Below, one piece after another: positions 24,434-32,844 of a DNA stretch of 64,000 nt. The position numbers and the translations under genes are program-made. The DNA is from Oscillospiraceae bacterium (GTDB taxonomy: Bacteria > Bacillota > Clostridia > Oscillospirales > CAG-272): NCBI GenBank assembly GCA_015064085.1, contig SVSX01000002.1, positions 28,829-92,828 of the forward strand, read 5' to 3'. The notes beneath the pieces were generated by a model. That model saw nothing but the letters and a program-made list of their open reading frames with translations. It ran no database searches and was not told the DNA's origin. How positions within the stretch are numbered: position 1 is the first letter of the stretch; the number at the start of each line of letters is the position of its first letter.

Positions 24434-26680
24434 ATGAATAAAAATGCAAAATGGATAAGACCCACCATTGGAATAGGTGAGGTATGCCCGGATTTCAGAA
24501 CCGCGTTTGCGGTTGATAAAAAGGTGGTAAAGGCAGAGGCTTTTGTCAGCGCGAGGGGCGTTTACGACCTCTTTATAAACGGAAAAAAGGTCGGAGACGG
24601 CTTTATGGCGCCGGGTTGGACCTCAAACTTTGCGAGAGTGCAGTATCAGAGATATGATGTAACCGAGCTTATTGAGAGCGAGAACACTGTCTCTATCATC
24701 GCGGGTAAGGGCTGGGCACTCGGAAATATCGGATATCACCGCAGACCTGCCGTGGATTGCTCGATGATCGCCGTTATAGCAAGTATAGAGCTTGAATTTG
24801 AGGACGGAACAAAGCAGGTAGTCGCAACCGACAAAAGCTGGGACGTTTATAAGTCCAAGATACTCTTCTCGGAGCTCTACGACGGCGAGACGGTCGACGC
24901 GGGAGCTGAGTGCGAGTTTTACGGAAAGGCATCCTTTGACACAGACTCAAAGCCCGCGCTTGTTGAGCAGGTTGGAGAATTTATAACCGAGAGGGAGACG
25001 GTATTCGCTTCGGAGTACATCGTCACCCCCAAGGGCGAGAGAGTCATAGATTTCGGTCAGAATATGGCGGGATACGTTAAGGTCAGGATCAAGGCGAACA
25101 AGGGCGACAGGATAGTTATAACCCACGCCGAGGTGCTTGACAAGGAAGGCAATTTCTATAACGCAAACCTCCGTGTGGCGGAAAACAGAATGACATATAT
25201 ATGCAGCGGAGAAGAGGACGTATTCGCCCCCAGATTTTCCTTCCAGGGCTTCAGATATATCAGACTTGACGAGTATCCGAAGGAAGAGGTTGATATTTCC
25301 GACTTTACGGCAGTTGCTGTTTATTCCGATATGAAGAGGACATCCTCCTTCGTTTGCGGATATGACAAGCTGAACAGACTCTACAGCAACACCGTCTGGG
25401 GTCAGAGAGGAAACTTTATAGATATCCCCACAGACTGTCCCCAGAGAAATGAGCGACTTGGCTGGACGGGCGACGCTGAGGTCTTCTGCCGTACCGCAGC
25501 TATAAACTACAACGTCAAGAGGTTCTTCAACAAGTGGCTTGGAGATATGAAGCTCGAGCAGCTTCCCGACGGAGCTGTTTTCGGAATAGTTCCGGGTATC
25601 ACCGACTGCGGAAATAAGATATCAGCCGCTTGGGCAGACGCGGCGGCGGTATGTCCCTGGGAGATGTATCTCGCATACGGCGACAAGGATATGCTGAGGG
25701 AATATTACCCTATGATGAAAAAATGGGTGGAATATATGCACGGAGCGGGAGATGAGGAATTCCTCTGGCTCGGCGGAAGCCACTACGGAGATTGGCTTGC
25801 GATGGATGCGGGCTACGGCACTTATATCGGAGCAACTCAGGTCGATCTTATAGCAAGTGCATTCTTCGCCTACTCCACCTCGCTGACAATAAAGGCGGGA
25901 AAGGCGCTCGGCGAGGATACACGTGAGCTTGAGGAGCTTTACAAGAACGTAAGAGCGAAATTCAGAGAATGCTTTATGCGTGACGGTATGCCGACCTATT
26001 ATTCCAAGGACGGAAAGCGTTCTGTCGCTTACAATAACGTGGTCACAGAGCAGTCCCGCAGCGGCGTAACACAGACCGCTATAGTGCTGATACTCAGATT
26101 CGGTCTTTGTGAGGACTGCGAAAGAGAAGGACTTGTCAATAAGCTTTGTGAGCTCATAGATGAAAACGACGGAAGAATGACAACGGGATTTGTGGGAACA
26201 CCTCATATCCTCCACGCCCTTTCCGATAACGGACGCGCGGATGTGGCATTCGACCTCCTCCTTCAGGAAAAGAACCCCTCCTGGCTCTTCTCTGTAAACA
26301 GAGGAGCGACCACCATCTGGGAGCACTGGGACAGCGTGAACGAGGAAGGCGATATGTGGAGCGACAAGATGAACTCCTTCAACCACTATGCCTACGGCGC
26401 TGTGTTTGACTGGATCTTCGGCGATATGATGGGAATAAAGATAGCCGAGGGCGGAGAGGGATACAAGAAGCTCGAAATATGCCCGATCCCCGAGAAGAGA
26501 ATAGGCTTTGCCGAGGCGTCATACGAGTCGGATCACGGAGAGATCTTCGTAAGCTGGAGATATATCGGCGACAAGGTCAGATATGAGGTAAGAATACCCG
26601 AGGGTATCGAGGCAACGCTGAAGATCGGCGGAATGTCCCCGAGAAAGCTCGGCGGCGGAGCATATACCGTAATAAAGTAA
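24434..26680 (+). CDS. GH78 alpha-L-rhamnosidase, copy 2
   Basis: 748 residues, collinear with copy 1 over its full length and clearly a tandem duplicate that has diverged (for example GLPEKTLLGGCYTIIK against GMSPRKLGGGAYTVIK at the end). The same catalytic-region motifs are kept (DCPQRNERLGWTGDAEVF, WEHWDSV). ATG 24434 is chosen over TTG 24428 because GGAGG (24421-24425) directly follows the upstream stop. Differences lie in the barrel loops (PDGAVFGIVPGITDC against PEGGVKGVVPTVNVN), so the two may differ in aglycone preference. Confidence 0.92.
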   Translation: MNKNAKWIRPTIGIGEVCPDFRTAFAVDKKVVKAEAFVSARGVYDLFINGKKVGDGFMAPGWTSNFARVQYQRYDVTELIESENTVSIIAGKGWALGNIGYHRRPAVDCSMIAVIASIELEFEDGTKQVVATDKSWDVYKSKILFSELYDGETVDAGAECEFYGKASFDTDSKPALVEQVGEFITERETVFASEYIVTPKGERVIDFGQNMAGYVKVRIKANKGDRIVITHAEVLDKEGNFYNANLRVAENRMTYICSGEEDVFAPRFSFQGFRYIRLDEYPKEEVDISDFTAVAVYSDMKRTSSFVCGYDKLNRLYSNTVWGQRGNFIDIPTDCPQRNERLGWTGDAEVFCRTAAINYNVKRFFNKWLGDMKLEQLPDGAVFGIVPGITDCGNKISAAWADAAAVCPWEMYLAYGDKDMLREYYPMMKKWVEYMHGAGDEEFLWLGGSHYGDWLAMDAGYGTYIGATQVDLIASAFFAYSTSLTIKAGKALGEDTRELEELYKNVRAKFRECFMRDGMPTYYSKDGKRSVAYNNVVTEQSRSGVTQTAIVLILRFGLCEDCEREGLVNKLCELIDENDGRMTTGFVGTPHILHALSDNGRADVAFDLLLQEKNPSWLFSVNRGATTIWEHWDSVNEEGDMWSDKMNSFNHYAYGAVFDWIFGDMMGIKIAEGGEGYKKLEICPIPEKRIGFAEASYESDHGEIFVSWRYIGDKVRYEVRIPEGIEATLKIGGMSPRKLGGGAYTVIK

Positions 26681-26701
26681 AGATAATACAATAAAAGACA
26701 G

Positions 26702-26731
26702 AAACCGCAGGTTGATTTTCTGCGGTTTTTG
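26702..26731 (+). terminator. Terminator of the GH78 pair
   Basis: A perfect 9-bp stem AAACCGCAG/CTGCGGTTT with a nine-base loop, followed by TTT. Confidence 0.85.
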
Positions 26732-26761
26732 TGATATAATAAGGTTGCTGAAATTATTTAT

Positions 26762-27060
26762 AAAACAAAGTTGAGATCGGCGATGAAATCCTGCTTCGCA
26801 GGGTTATAACAGACGGATTTGATTTCATCCAAGGCAACGCCTTGGATTTCATCTGAGTAAAACGAAGATTTCATCGTGGCATAGCCACGATTTCATTTAA
26901 CCAACAGAAAAAGAGAGGACATTTCGGCTATGAACCGCTTTGTTCTCTCTTTCTGCTTGTTATATGGGTTTGGGCTTAGCCCATTTGCGTTTGACTAGTC
27001 AAATGCGATGCTTTCATTTTTATCAAAGCGAAAATTCTCCGCTAAGGACACCACGCTATT
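26762..27060. repeat. Structured non-coding block with GATTTCAT-bounded hairpins
   Basis: About 300 bases without a credible ORF. Three short GC-rich hairpins are bounded by GATTTCAT/GATGAAATC words: CCTGCTTCGCAGG, CCAAGGCAACGCCTTGG and CGTGGCATAGCCACG. Then follow a larger hairpin (AAGAGAGGACA... / ...TTGTTCTCTCTT), a GGGCTTAGCCC hairpin and the palindrome TTTGACTAGTCAAA. Serial hairpins on a common word suggest a dispersed repeat or small mobile element rather than protein coding. No other copy was noticed in this window. Confidence 0.65.
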
Positions 27061-27086
27061 CTGTCGGGGTTTTATCCTTAAGGGCA

Positions 27087-27569
27087 CTATGCTAAAAGCC
27101 TTTCTTCTATTTTTCTGAAGACCTCCGCGCGGTCCTCCGAGTCCATAATGGCGTAGATCACGTAATTCCCGAAGCGCCTGACCTCGGCTCTCTCAAGCTT
27201 CGGAAGCTCCTCGGGGGCATAGCTCCCTATAAAGGCAGACTTGCCCTCCCGCATTTCTGAGAGATAGCTTTCGGCAAGAGCCGAGAGCTCCTCGGGATCA
27301 GACCCCTCCGCAAGATGAAATATTCCAAGCTCGTCGATGTCATTCACCTCGGTGGAGTAGATTATCTCAAAATCGTCGCAGAGTGCCGCGCCGTCAAAGA
27401 AAAAGTCAAGGTAGTCCTCACCGTATCGGGAATAATCCTCCGTGTCGTCGCCTATGAGTGACTCCGAGAGCTCACGGCAGCTTATTCCGTCGGAATATTT
27501 TTTCGAGGAGCAGGAGGTAAGTGTCAGAGCGAGGAGAAGGGAAAGCAGTAAAATAATTGCTCTTTTCAT
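27087..27569 (-). CDS. Lipoprotein, DUF4358-like
   Basis: 160 residues. A signal peptide with lipobox (LLALTLTSCSS) makes it a membrane-anchored extracytoplasmic lipoprotein. The mature domain resembles DUF4358 proteins often found beside SGNH/MBOAT acylation genes in Clostridia. Its ATG overlaps the stop of the upstream SGNH gene by four bases (ATGA), so the two are translationally coupled. Function unknown. Confidence 0.75.
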   Translation of the reverse strand: MKRAIILLLSLLLALTLTSCSSKKYSDGISCRELSESLIGDDTEDYSRYGEDYLDFFFDGAALCDDFEIIYSTEVNDIDELGIFHLAEGSDPEELSALAESYLSEMREGKSAFIGSYAPEELPKLERAEVRRFGNYVIYAIMDSEDRAEVFRKIEERLLA

Positions 27570-28336
27570 TGAGTTACCGCTCCTTTATATCCGTGTGTTC
27601 TTATATATCCGAGTATCTTTCGGTAAGCCTCCTCGGTAAGGTGATAGCCGTCCCCCTGCTGATATTCGGGGCGAAGCGCGCCGCTCTCGCCCTTCAGTAT
27701 ATCCGCGGTGGAAAGATATCTGAGCCCCGACTCGGCAGAGAGCTCGAGAGACCAGAGGTTGATCTTGTCAATATATCGGTTCAGCTCCTCATAGCTGACC
27801 GAATATCGGCTCATATCCATATTTTTTGCCACGGGGAAGGCTGATTGAAGGATTATCACCGTGCTCGGAGAGGCTGCGCGGATAGCAGATATAAGCTTGG
27901 AGTAGCAGCTCTTGAAATAACCCTCGCCCTTTTTTATATTCTGAACAGCGCCGTTGAGACCGAAGGTGAGTATCATCATCTTCGGCTTTTTTCGCGCGGC
28001 GGCTTCCGAAACGGTCAGCTTCTCACCCGTTTCGGGATAGACGATCTTAACACTTCCCACCGACATATCAAGGGTCATAGTTCCGCCCTCGGGCGCCCAT
28101 ATCTGCTTAGTTTCACTGCCGTCCTTCAAAACCCCGCGGCTTTTCATATGGTAGGTCGTGGATTCTCCGAGAAAAATAATGCTGTCAATATACTCCTCTC
28201 CCATATCCTCACTCTCCGAAAGAAGGGCATCCTCCGCGTTTTCTTGCAGAGTCTCCTTTGCGGGAGCGGTATCCGAGCACGCCGAGATCATCGGCAGGAT
28301 AAGGAACAGTGCGCATATTGACAGCAATCTTTTCAT
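27566..28336 (-). CDS. SGNH/GDSL-like hydrolase lipoprotein
   Basis: 256 residues with a lipoprotein signal (LPMISACSD). The SGNH pattern is visible: block I Ser in IIFLGESTTYHM, block III Asn in TFGLNGAV, and the Asp-x-x-His end GDGYHLT. Such lipoproteins transfer or remove acyl groups on cell-wall or surface polymers. AAGGAG lies six bases before the ATG, inside the 3' arm of a 9-bp inverted repeat that could mask it. Followed by the coupled DUF4358-like gene; no MBOAT partner is visible nearby. Confidence 0.82.
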   Translation of the reverse strand: MKRLLSICALFLILPMISACSDTAPAKETLQENAEDALLSESEDMGEEYIDSIIFLGESTTYHMKSRGVLKDGSETKQIWAPEGGTMTLDMSVGSVKIVYPETGEKLTVSEAAARKKPKMMILTFGLNGAVQNIKKGEGYFKSCYSKLISAIRAASPSTVIILQSAFPVAKNMDMSRYSVSYEELNRYIDKINLWSLELSAESGLRYLSTADILKGESGALRPEYQQGDGYHLTEEAYRKILGYIRTHGYKGAVTQ

Positions 28337-28340
28337 AATA

Positions 28341-28380
28341 ATCTCCTTGTGATTTATGTAGACAAGCTCTGCAAGGAGAT
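28341..28380 (-). promoter_or_regulatory. Inverted repeat that can sequester the SGNH ribosome site
   Basis: On the minus-strand transcript a perfect 9-bp pair ATCTCCTTG (28380-28372) / CAAGGAGAT (28349-28341) with a 22-base loop contains the Shine-Dalgarno AAGGAG of the SGNH gene. Confidence 0.5.
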
Positions 28381-28390
28381 CGCTTTATTA

Positions 28391-28816
28391 TTATTTCCCG
28401 AACTGAGATCTGTATTCACCGCTCACGTCAGCCTTCGACTTGTATCTTGCGCGGAAGAGGGCGACGAGTGCTGCAACTATGATGTAAACTACCGAGAAAG
28501 TCACAAGTCCGACGGTCAGTGTTGAGGCAGGGGGCGAGATCGGGAGCATAAGACAGGCGTAAAAGGCAAAGATCGTGATGATATAGTGCAGAAAAAGCCT
28601 CAGAGCCCCGTGGAGCTTTTTTATTTTGAAGATTCCGTTGGCAATAGCCACGAGAATCGACGCCACGAAGAAGAGAAGGACTCTCGAGGCGTCAAGCAGG
28701 ACCTCTGTGTCGTCAACGTAAACTATAAGCACGATGAGTGCGTAAAGTGCGGTCACAATAGAAAAATATATACAGGCGTTAGTAAATATATTTTTTATAA
28801 GCGCTTTGAAATTCAT
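28391..28816 (-). CDS. Four-helix membrane protein of unknown function
   Basis: 141 residues with four predicted membrane helices (~10-32, 42-62, 72-95, 100-125) and a basic C-terminal tail. The layout loosely recalls DUF3021-type small membrane proteins, but I cannot assign it. It is transcribed ahead of the SGNH-DUF4358 pair, 54 bases upstream, probably in one operon. GAAAGGG precedes its ATG. Confidence 0.65.
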   Translation of the reverse strand: MNFKALIKNIFTNACIYFSIVTALYALIVLIVYVDDTEVLLDASRVLLFFVASILVAIANGIFKIKKLHGALRLFLHYIITIFAFYACLMLPISPPASTLTVGLVTFSVVYIIVAALVALFRARYKSKADVSGEYRSQFGK

Positions 28817-28926
28817 CGATAAAACCCTTTCGACTTAAAAAGTATATGCCAATGATACCACAAATATGTTTTTTTTTCAACAGTAATTTGTAAATTTTAA
28901 AAACTAAAATGAAAAAAAGCCGCAAA

Positions 28927-28987
28927 ATGAATATTTTTATAAATATTCATCGAATTCCTTGACAATTCGGGGAGAAAGATATATAAT
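28927..28987 (+). promoter_or_regulatory. nusB operon promoter with upstream inverted repeat
   Basis: TTGACA (28959-28964), 17-bp spacer, TATAAT (28982-28987): near-consensus and fitting for a housekeeping operon. Just upstream is a perfect 10-bp inverted repeat ATGAATATTT-ttat-AAATATTCAT (28927-28950). A further AAATATTCAT half-site lies at 29050-29059. Confidence 0.75.
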
Positions 28988-29078
28988 GATTAGTATGGAT
29001 AATTATGCACATTTATAATATTTCAAATATATTGAAAGGATTTTTCCGAAAATATTCATTTTGGAAAATGTGGTTGCT

Positions 29079-29486
29079 ATGACACGCAGAGAAGCAAGAG
29101 AAAGAGTTTTTGAGCTTTTGTTTGAAAGTGAATTCAGAGCTGACGAAACGGCAATAGAGATCTTCGGCACGTCGACCGAGAACAGAGAGGTGGCTGAGGA
29201 CGACTACGTTAAACGCGCTTACTTCACTATTATGGAGAAAAAGGACGAGATCGACGCCCTTATAGGTGAGCATTCCAACGGCTGGAAGACCAGCAGACTG
29301 ACAAACGTATCCCGTTCGGTGCTGAGACTCTGTGTTTATGAGATGCTCTATGAGGACAAGATACCTCACAACGTTTCGATAAACGAGGCGGTGGAGCTCG
29401 CAAAGACCTATGACGAGGAAAAGGCTCGTGTCTTTATCAACGGAGTTCTCCATTCCATAAAAAGCTCACTCCCCGCAAGAGACTGA
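29079..29486 (+). CDS. nusB: Transcription antitermination factor NusB
   Basis: 135 residues, all-helical NusB fold. MTRREARERVFELLFE, SVLRLCVYEMLY, VSINEAVELAKTY and ARVFINGVL are the family motifs for the boxA-RNA and NusE (S10) contact surfaces. ATG 29079 is chosen over TTG 29061 because it matches the family N-terminus, although no strong ribosome site is seen. First gene of a long housekeeping operon; the next ATG follows after two bases. Confidence 0.93.
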   Translation: MTRREARERVFELLFESEFRADETAIEIFGTSTENREVAEDDYVKRAYFTIMEKKDEIDALIGEHSNGWKTSRLTNVSRSVLRLCVYEMLYEDKIPHNVSINEAVELAKTYDEEKARVFINGVLHSIKSSLPARD

Positions 29487-29488
29487 CT

Positions 29489-30445
29489 ATGAAAAAATAT
29501 TACGTGGGGTTTGATACCAGCAATTATACCACCTCGGTCGCCGTCGCGGACTCTGAGGGACGGATAGTTGCCAATCTCAAGCGCCCCTTGCCTGTAAAGT
29601 CGGGGGAGTGCGGACTTAGGCAGTCTGACGCCCTTTTTGCTCATATCAAAAATCTTCCGTCGATCACCGACGAGCTCTCGGAGGTGATAAAGGGAGAGAG
29701 CGTGGCGGCTGTGGGAGTTTCCTCAAAGCCGAGAGACGCTGAGGGGTCTTATATGCCCTGCTTTCTTGCGGGAGTCGCGGCGGCACATTCCTTCGCGGCG
29801 GCAGTTGGTGCGAGGGTCAGCTATCATTCCCACCAGAACGGACATATAATGGCGGCAGCCTATTCCTCGGGGAGAGCTGAATACCTCCTCGGAGGCAGAT
29901 TTATGGCGCTCCACGTTTCGGGCGGAACAACAGAGGCGCTTCTCGTGACCCCTCGCGGGGCTTCCTTTGAGGTCGAGCTCGTCGGAGGAACTCGCGACCT
30001 TAACGCGGGTCAGATAATCGACAGAGTAGGGGTCTCTCTCGGACTTTCATTCCCCTGCGGAAAGGCTCTTGAGGAGCTGGCTCTTTCCTATTCGGGAGGG
30101 CATAGGAAGACGAGAATTACCGTCAGAGACGGCTTTTGCAATCTTTCGGGGCTTGAAAATATGGCAAAGGGACTTTACGAAAAGAATGGCGACAGCGCTG
30201 AGGTGGCGGCGTTCGTGTTCGATTTCATAAGAGACACTCTCATAGAGATATGCAGACAGACCGCCGAAAAATACGGCAGAGTGCCCGTGCTTTTCGGAGG
30301 CGGGGTTATGTCTAACCGATATATGAGAAAGGAGATAAGCTCGGAGCTCGAGGCTTATTTTTCCGAGCCGCAGTTCTCGGCCGATAACGCGGCCGGTATA
30401 GCTCTTCTTTGCAGAAGAGAGAGTCTTTTTTCTTCGGAGGTATAA
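29489..30445 (+). CDS. TsaD/Kae1-family paralogue (short form)
   Basis: 318 residues with the ASKHA fold of TsaD: N-terminal YVGFDTSNYTTSVAV, the metal-binding HSHQNGH (HxxxH), MALHVSGGTTEALL, and VLFGGGVMSNRYM. True TsaD makes the t6A37 tRNA modification with TsaB and TsaE. This copy is slightly short, and its place between nusB and xseA is typical of a clostridial paralogue distinct from the main tsaD, so its substrate is uncertain. Tightly packed between neighbours. Confidence 0.82.
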   Translation: MKKYYVGFDTSNYTTSVAVADSEGRIVANLKRPLPVKSGECGLRQSDALFAHIKNLPSITDELSEVIKGESVAAVGVSSKPRDAEGSYMPCFLAGVAAAHSFAAAVGARVSYHSHQNGHIMAAAYSSGRAEYLLGGRFMALHVSGGTTEALLVTPRGASFEVELVGGTRDLNAGQIIDRVGVSLGLSFPCGKALEELALSYSGGHRKTRITVRDGFCNLSGLENMAKGLYEKNGDSAEVAAFVFDFIRDTLIEICRQTAEKYGRVPVLFGGGVMSNRYMRKEISSELEAYFSEPQFSADNAAGIALLCRRESLFSSEV

Positions 30446-30446
30446 G

Positions 30447-31688
30447 GTGATCGATTTTAACGGCGCTGTAAGTGTAACGGCGCTGAATGGATATATAAAA
30501 TCGCTTATGGAGCGTGACGAGTTTCTCGCTACCGTCTCGGTAATGGGCGAGATATCGAATTTTAAGCGCAATTCCTCGGGGCATCTTTATTTTTCTCTTA
30601 AGGACGAGGGGGCGACGGTCAGCGCGGTGATGTTCCGCGGCGCGGCGTCGAGACTCGCTTTTCTTCCTTACGACGGAATGAAGGTCACGATCCACGGCAG
30701 AGTTTCGCTCTATGAAAAGAGCGGACAGTATCAGGTCTACGCCGAGACTATGACTATGGACGGCGAGGGGGAGCTTGCGAGAGCCTATGAGCGCCTGAAG
30801 CGTAAGCTTGAGGCTGAAGGGCTTTTCGACCTCTCGAGGAAAAGACCGATACCGAGAATGCCGAAGCGCATAGGTATCGTTACGTCTCCCACGGGAGCGG
30901 CTATAAGAGATATGCTGACCGTGACGGGCAGAAGATATCCCCTTGCGGATATCCTCCTCTTTCCGTCGGCAGTGCAGGGGGCGGAAGCGCCTATGGAGCT
31001 CCTTGCGGGAATAGAGTATTTTGGCGCGATGAAGAACGTTGACGTTATAATCATAGGACGCGGAGGAGGCTCTGTTGAGGACCTTTGGGCGTTCAATGAC
31101 GAGAGGCTTGTCCGCGCTGTGGCGGCGTCAGAGATACCCGTCATATCGGCTGTGGGACACGAGGTGGATTTCACACTTTGCGACTTCGCGGCGGATAAAA
31201 GAGCGCCTACACCCTCGGCGGCGGCTGAGCTCGCCGTCCCCGACGTTGAGACGATATTTAATTATCTCATTAGGACAGAGAGCCGACTCTTTGGAGCGGC
31301 TGATGCGAAGATACGCCGCGCAAAAGAGCGCCTTCGCTCCCTTGAGACAAGAGTGACGGCAACCTCACCCGCGGCAAGGCTTGAAAATTCAAGGCTGAGG
31401 GTGCAGAATTATGAAAAAAGGATTCTTACCGCGGCGGAAAAGACCTGCGCCCGATCAAGGGCGGAGCTTTCATCCCTTGCGGCAAAGCTGACAGCCCTTA
31501 ACCCTATGGCGGCAATTTCCCGCGGATACAGCGCCGTGGAAAACGGCAGCGGAGCTATAGTCTCCTCGGTGAGGTCACTCAGTGCGGGTGATGAGGTCGG
31601 CATTATAATGTCGGACGGAAGGGCGTATGCCACGGTAAGCAGAACAGAACCAAATGACAGAAGGGTAGGTAATACCGATGGAAAATAA
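30447..31688 (+). CDS. xseA: Exodeoxyribonuclease VII large subunit
   Basis: 413 residues, starting at GTG with GGAGG six bases upstream and one base after the preceding stop. The N-terminal OB fold (ISNFKRNSSGHLYFSLKDEGA) is followed by the catalytic domain (RIGIVTSPTGAAIRDML, IGRGGGSVEDLW, SAVGHEVDFTLCDFAADKRAPTPSAAA) and a coiled-coil region. With XseB it degrades single-stranded DNA to oligonucleotides. Its 3' end overlaps xseB by 11 bases. Confidence 0.95.
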   Translation: MIDFNGAVSVTALNGYIKSLMERDEFLATVSVMGEISNFKRNSSGHLYFSLKDEGATVSAVMFRGAASRLAFLPYDGMKVTIHGRVSLYEKSGQYQVYAETMTMDGEGELARAYERLKRKLEAEGLFDLSRKRPIPRMPKRIGIVTSPTGAAIRDMLTVTGRRYPLADILLFPSAVQGAEAPMELLAGIEYFGAMKNVDVIIIGRGGGSVEDLWAFNDERLVRAVAASEIPVISAVGHEVDFTLCDFAADKRAPTPSAAAELAVPDVETIFNYLIRTESRLFGAADAKIRRAKERLRSLETRVTATSPAARLENSRLRVQNYEKRILTAAEKTCARSRAELSSLAAKLTALNPMAAISRGYSAVENGSGAIVSSVRSLSAGDEVGIIMSDGRAYATVSRTEPNDRRVGNTDGK

Positions 31689-31920
31689 ATTTAAGGACCT
31701 TAGCTTCGAGGAGGCAATAAGAAGGCTTGAGGCGATCGCCGCCGAGCTTGAGGTGGAGAACACCACGCTTGAAGCGTCACTGAAGCTTTACGAGGAGGGA
31801 ATAGCTCTCGTAAGATATTGCAACGCCTCGCTTGAGGCGGCTGAGAGAAAGGTAAAGATCCTCTCGGTCAACCCCGACGGAGAGCTTTGCGAGTCGGATT
31901 TTTCGGGAGAAAACACCTAA
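31678..31920 (+). CDS. xseB: Exodeoxyribonuclease VII small subunit
   Basis: 80 residues, the usual size. The sequence LSFEEAIRRLEAIAAELE ... LEASLKLYEEGIALVRYC is the family hallmark of two long helices. It stabilises XseA. Translationally coupled to xseA by an 11-base overlap. Confidence 0.95.
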   Translation: MENKFKDLSFEEAIRRLEAIAAELEVENTTLEASLKLYEEGIALVRYCNASLEAAERKVKILSVNPDGELCESDFSGENT

Positions 31921-31936
31921 GGATAAGGAGATAACC

Positions 31937-32827
31937 GTGAATAAGGATATTATAAAAAAGCTTAAGGAAGATGCCTCTCTTTGCGAGGCGGCTCTCGCGG
32001 AGTATTTCGCGAGTGAGGACGAGGATATAAAAAGCCTTCTTGACTCGGAAAAATACTCGCTTTTTGCGGGTGGAAAGAGAATAAGACCATTTCTTGTGAT
32101 AGAGTTCTGTAAGCTCTTCGGGGGAGACGTGAAGGCGGCGCTGCCCTTTGCGGCGGCTATTGAGATGATCCATACCTATTCGCTGATCCACGACGATCTG
32201 CCTTGTATGGACGATGACGATCTCAGACGCGGAAGACCCACAAATCACAAGGTCTTCGGATATTCAACGGCGCTTCTCGCGGGAGACGCGCTTCTCACCC
32301 ACGCCTTCGGGGTCGCGGCGTCGAACGAATACGTAAGCGCCGAGGTGGCGCTCGAGGCTGTTGCCACCCTTTCCGAGGCGGCAGGCGAGTTTGGAATGGT
32401 GGGCGGTCAGGTCATCGACCTTGAGGGAGAGACACGCAGACTCTCACTTGAGACCCTTCTGAAGCTTCACTCGCTGAAGACAGGCGCGCTTATAAAGGCG
32501 TCGGCTGTAATGGGAGCTCTCGCGGCGGGCTGCAAAAAGGACTCTCCCGAAATGGCGGCAACTATAGAGTATGCCGCGGGTATAGGGCTCGCTTTTCAGG
32601 TCATCGACGATATTCTCGACGTTACCGCTACCGAGGAGACTCTCGGAAAGTCGGTGGGCTCTGACGGCGAGAGAAATAAGACCACATTTATGACCTACTA
32701 TACAGTAGACGAGGCAAGAGCCTATGCCGCAGAGCTTACGGCAAACGCCGTTTCCGAGATAGCAGACTATGAGGGATCGGAGACATTGACCGATTTTGCG
32801 GCGTTCCTTCTGGAACGTGATTATTGA
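31937..32827 (+). CDS. ispA: Farnesyl/geranyl diphosphate synthase
   Basis: 296 residues, trans-isoprenyl diphosphate synthase. The first Asp-rich motif is DDLPCMDDDDLRRGRP (with the two-residue insertion typical of bacterial short-chain synthases) and the second is DDILD; KTGALI and GGKRIRP bind diphosphate. It condenses IPP with DMAPP/GPP to supply undecaprenyl and other isoprenoids. GTG start with AAGGAG upstream. In many clostridia dxs follows; here a divergent PAP2 gene does. Confidence 0.93.
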   Translation: MNKDIIKKLKEDASLCEAALAEYFASEDEDIKSLLDSEKYSLFAGGKRIRPFLVIEFCKLFGGDVKAALPFAAAIEMIHTYSLIHDDLPCMDDDDLRRGRPTNHKVFGYSTALLAGDALLTHAFGVAASNEYVSAEVALEAVATLSEAAGEFGMVGGQVIDLEGETRRLSLETLLKLHSLKTGALIKASAVMGALAAGCKKDSPEMAATIEYAAGIGLAFQVIDDILDVTATEETLGKSVGSDGERNKTTFMTYYTVDEARAYAAELTANAVSEIADYEGSETLTDFAAFLLERDY

Positions 32828-32844
32828 CCTTATGGAGGGTTGCT

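Noticed and set aside
26762-26900. Possible CRISPR array
   Set aside because: Repeats are short words around different hairpins, spacing is irregular and there are no equal-length spacers or cas genes.
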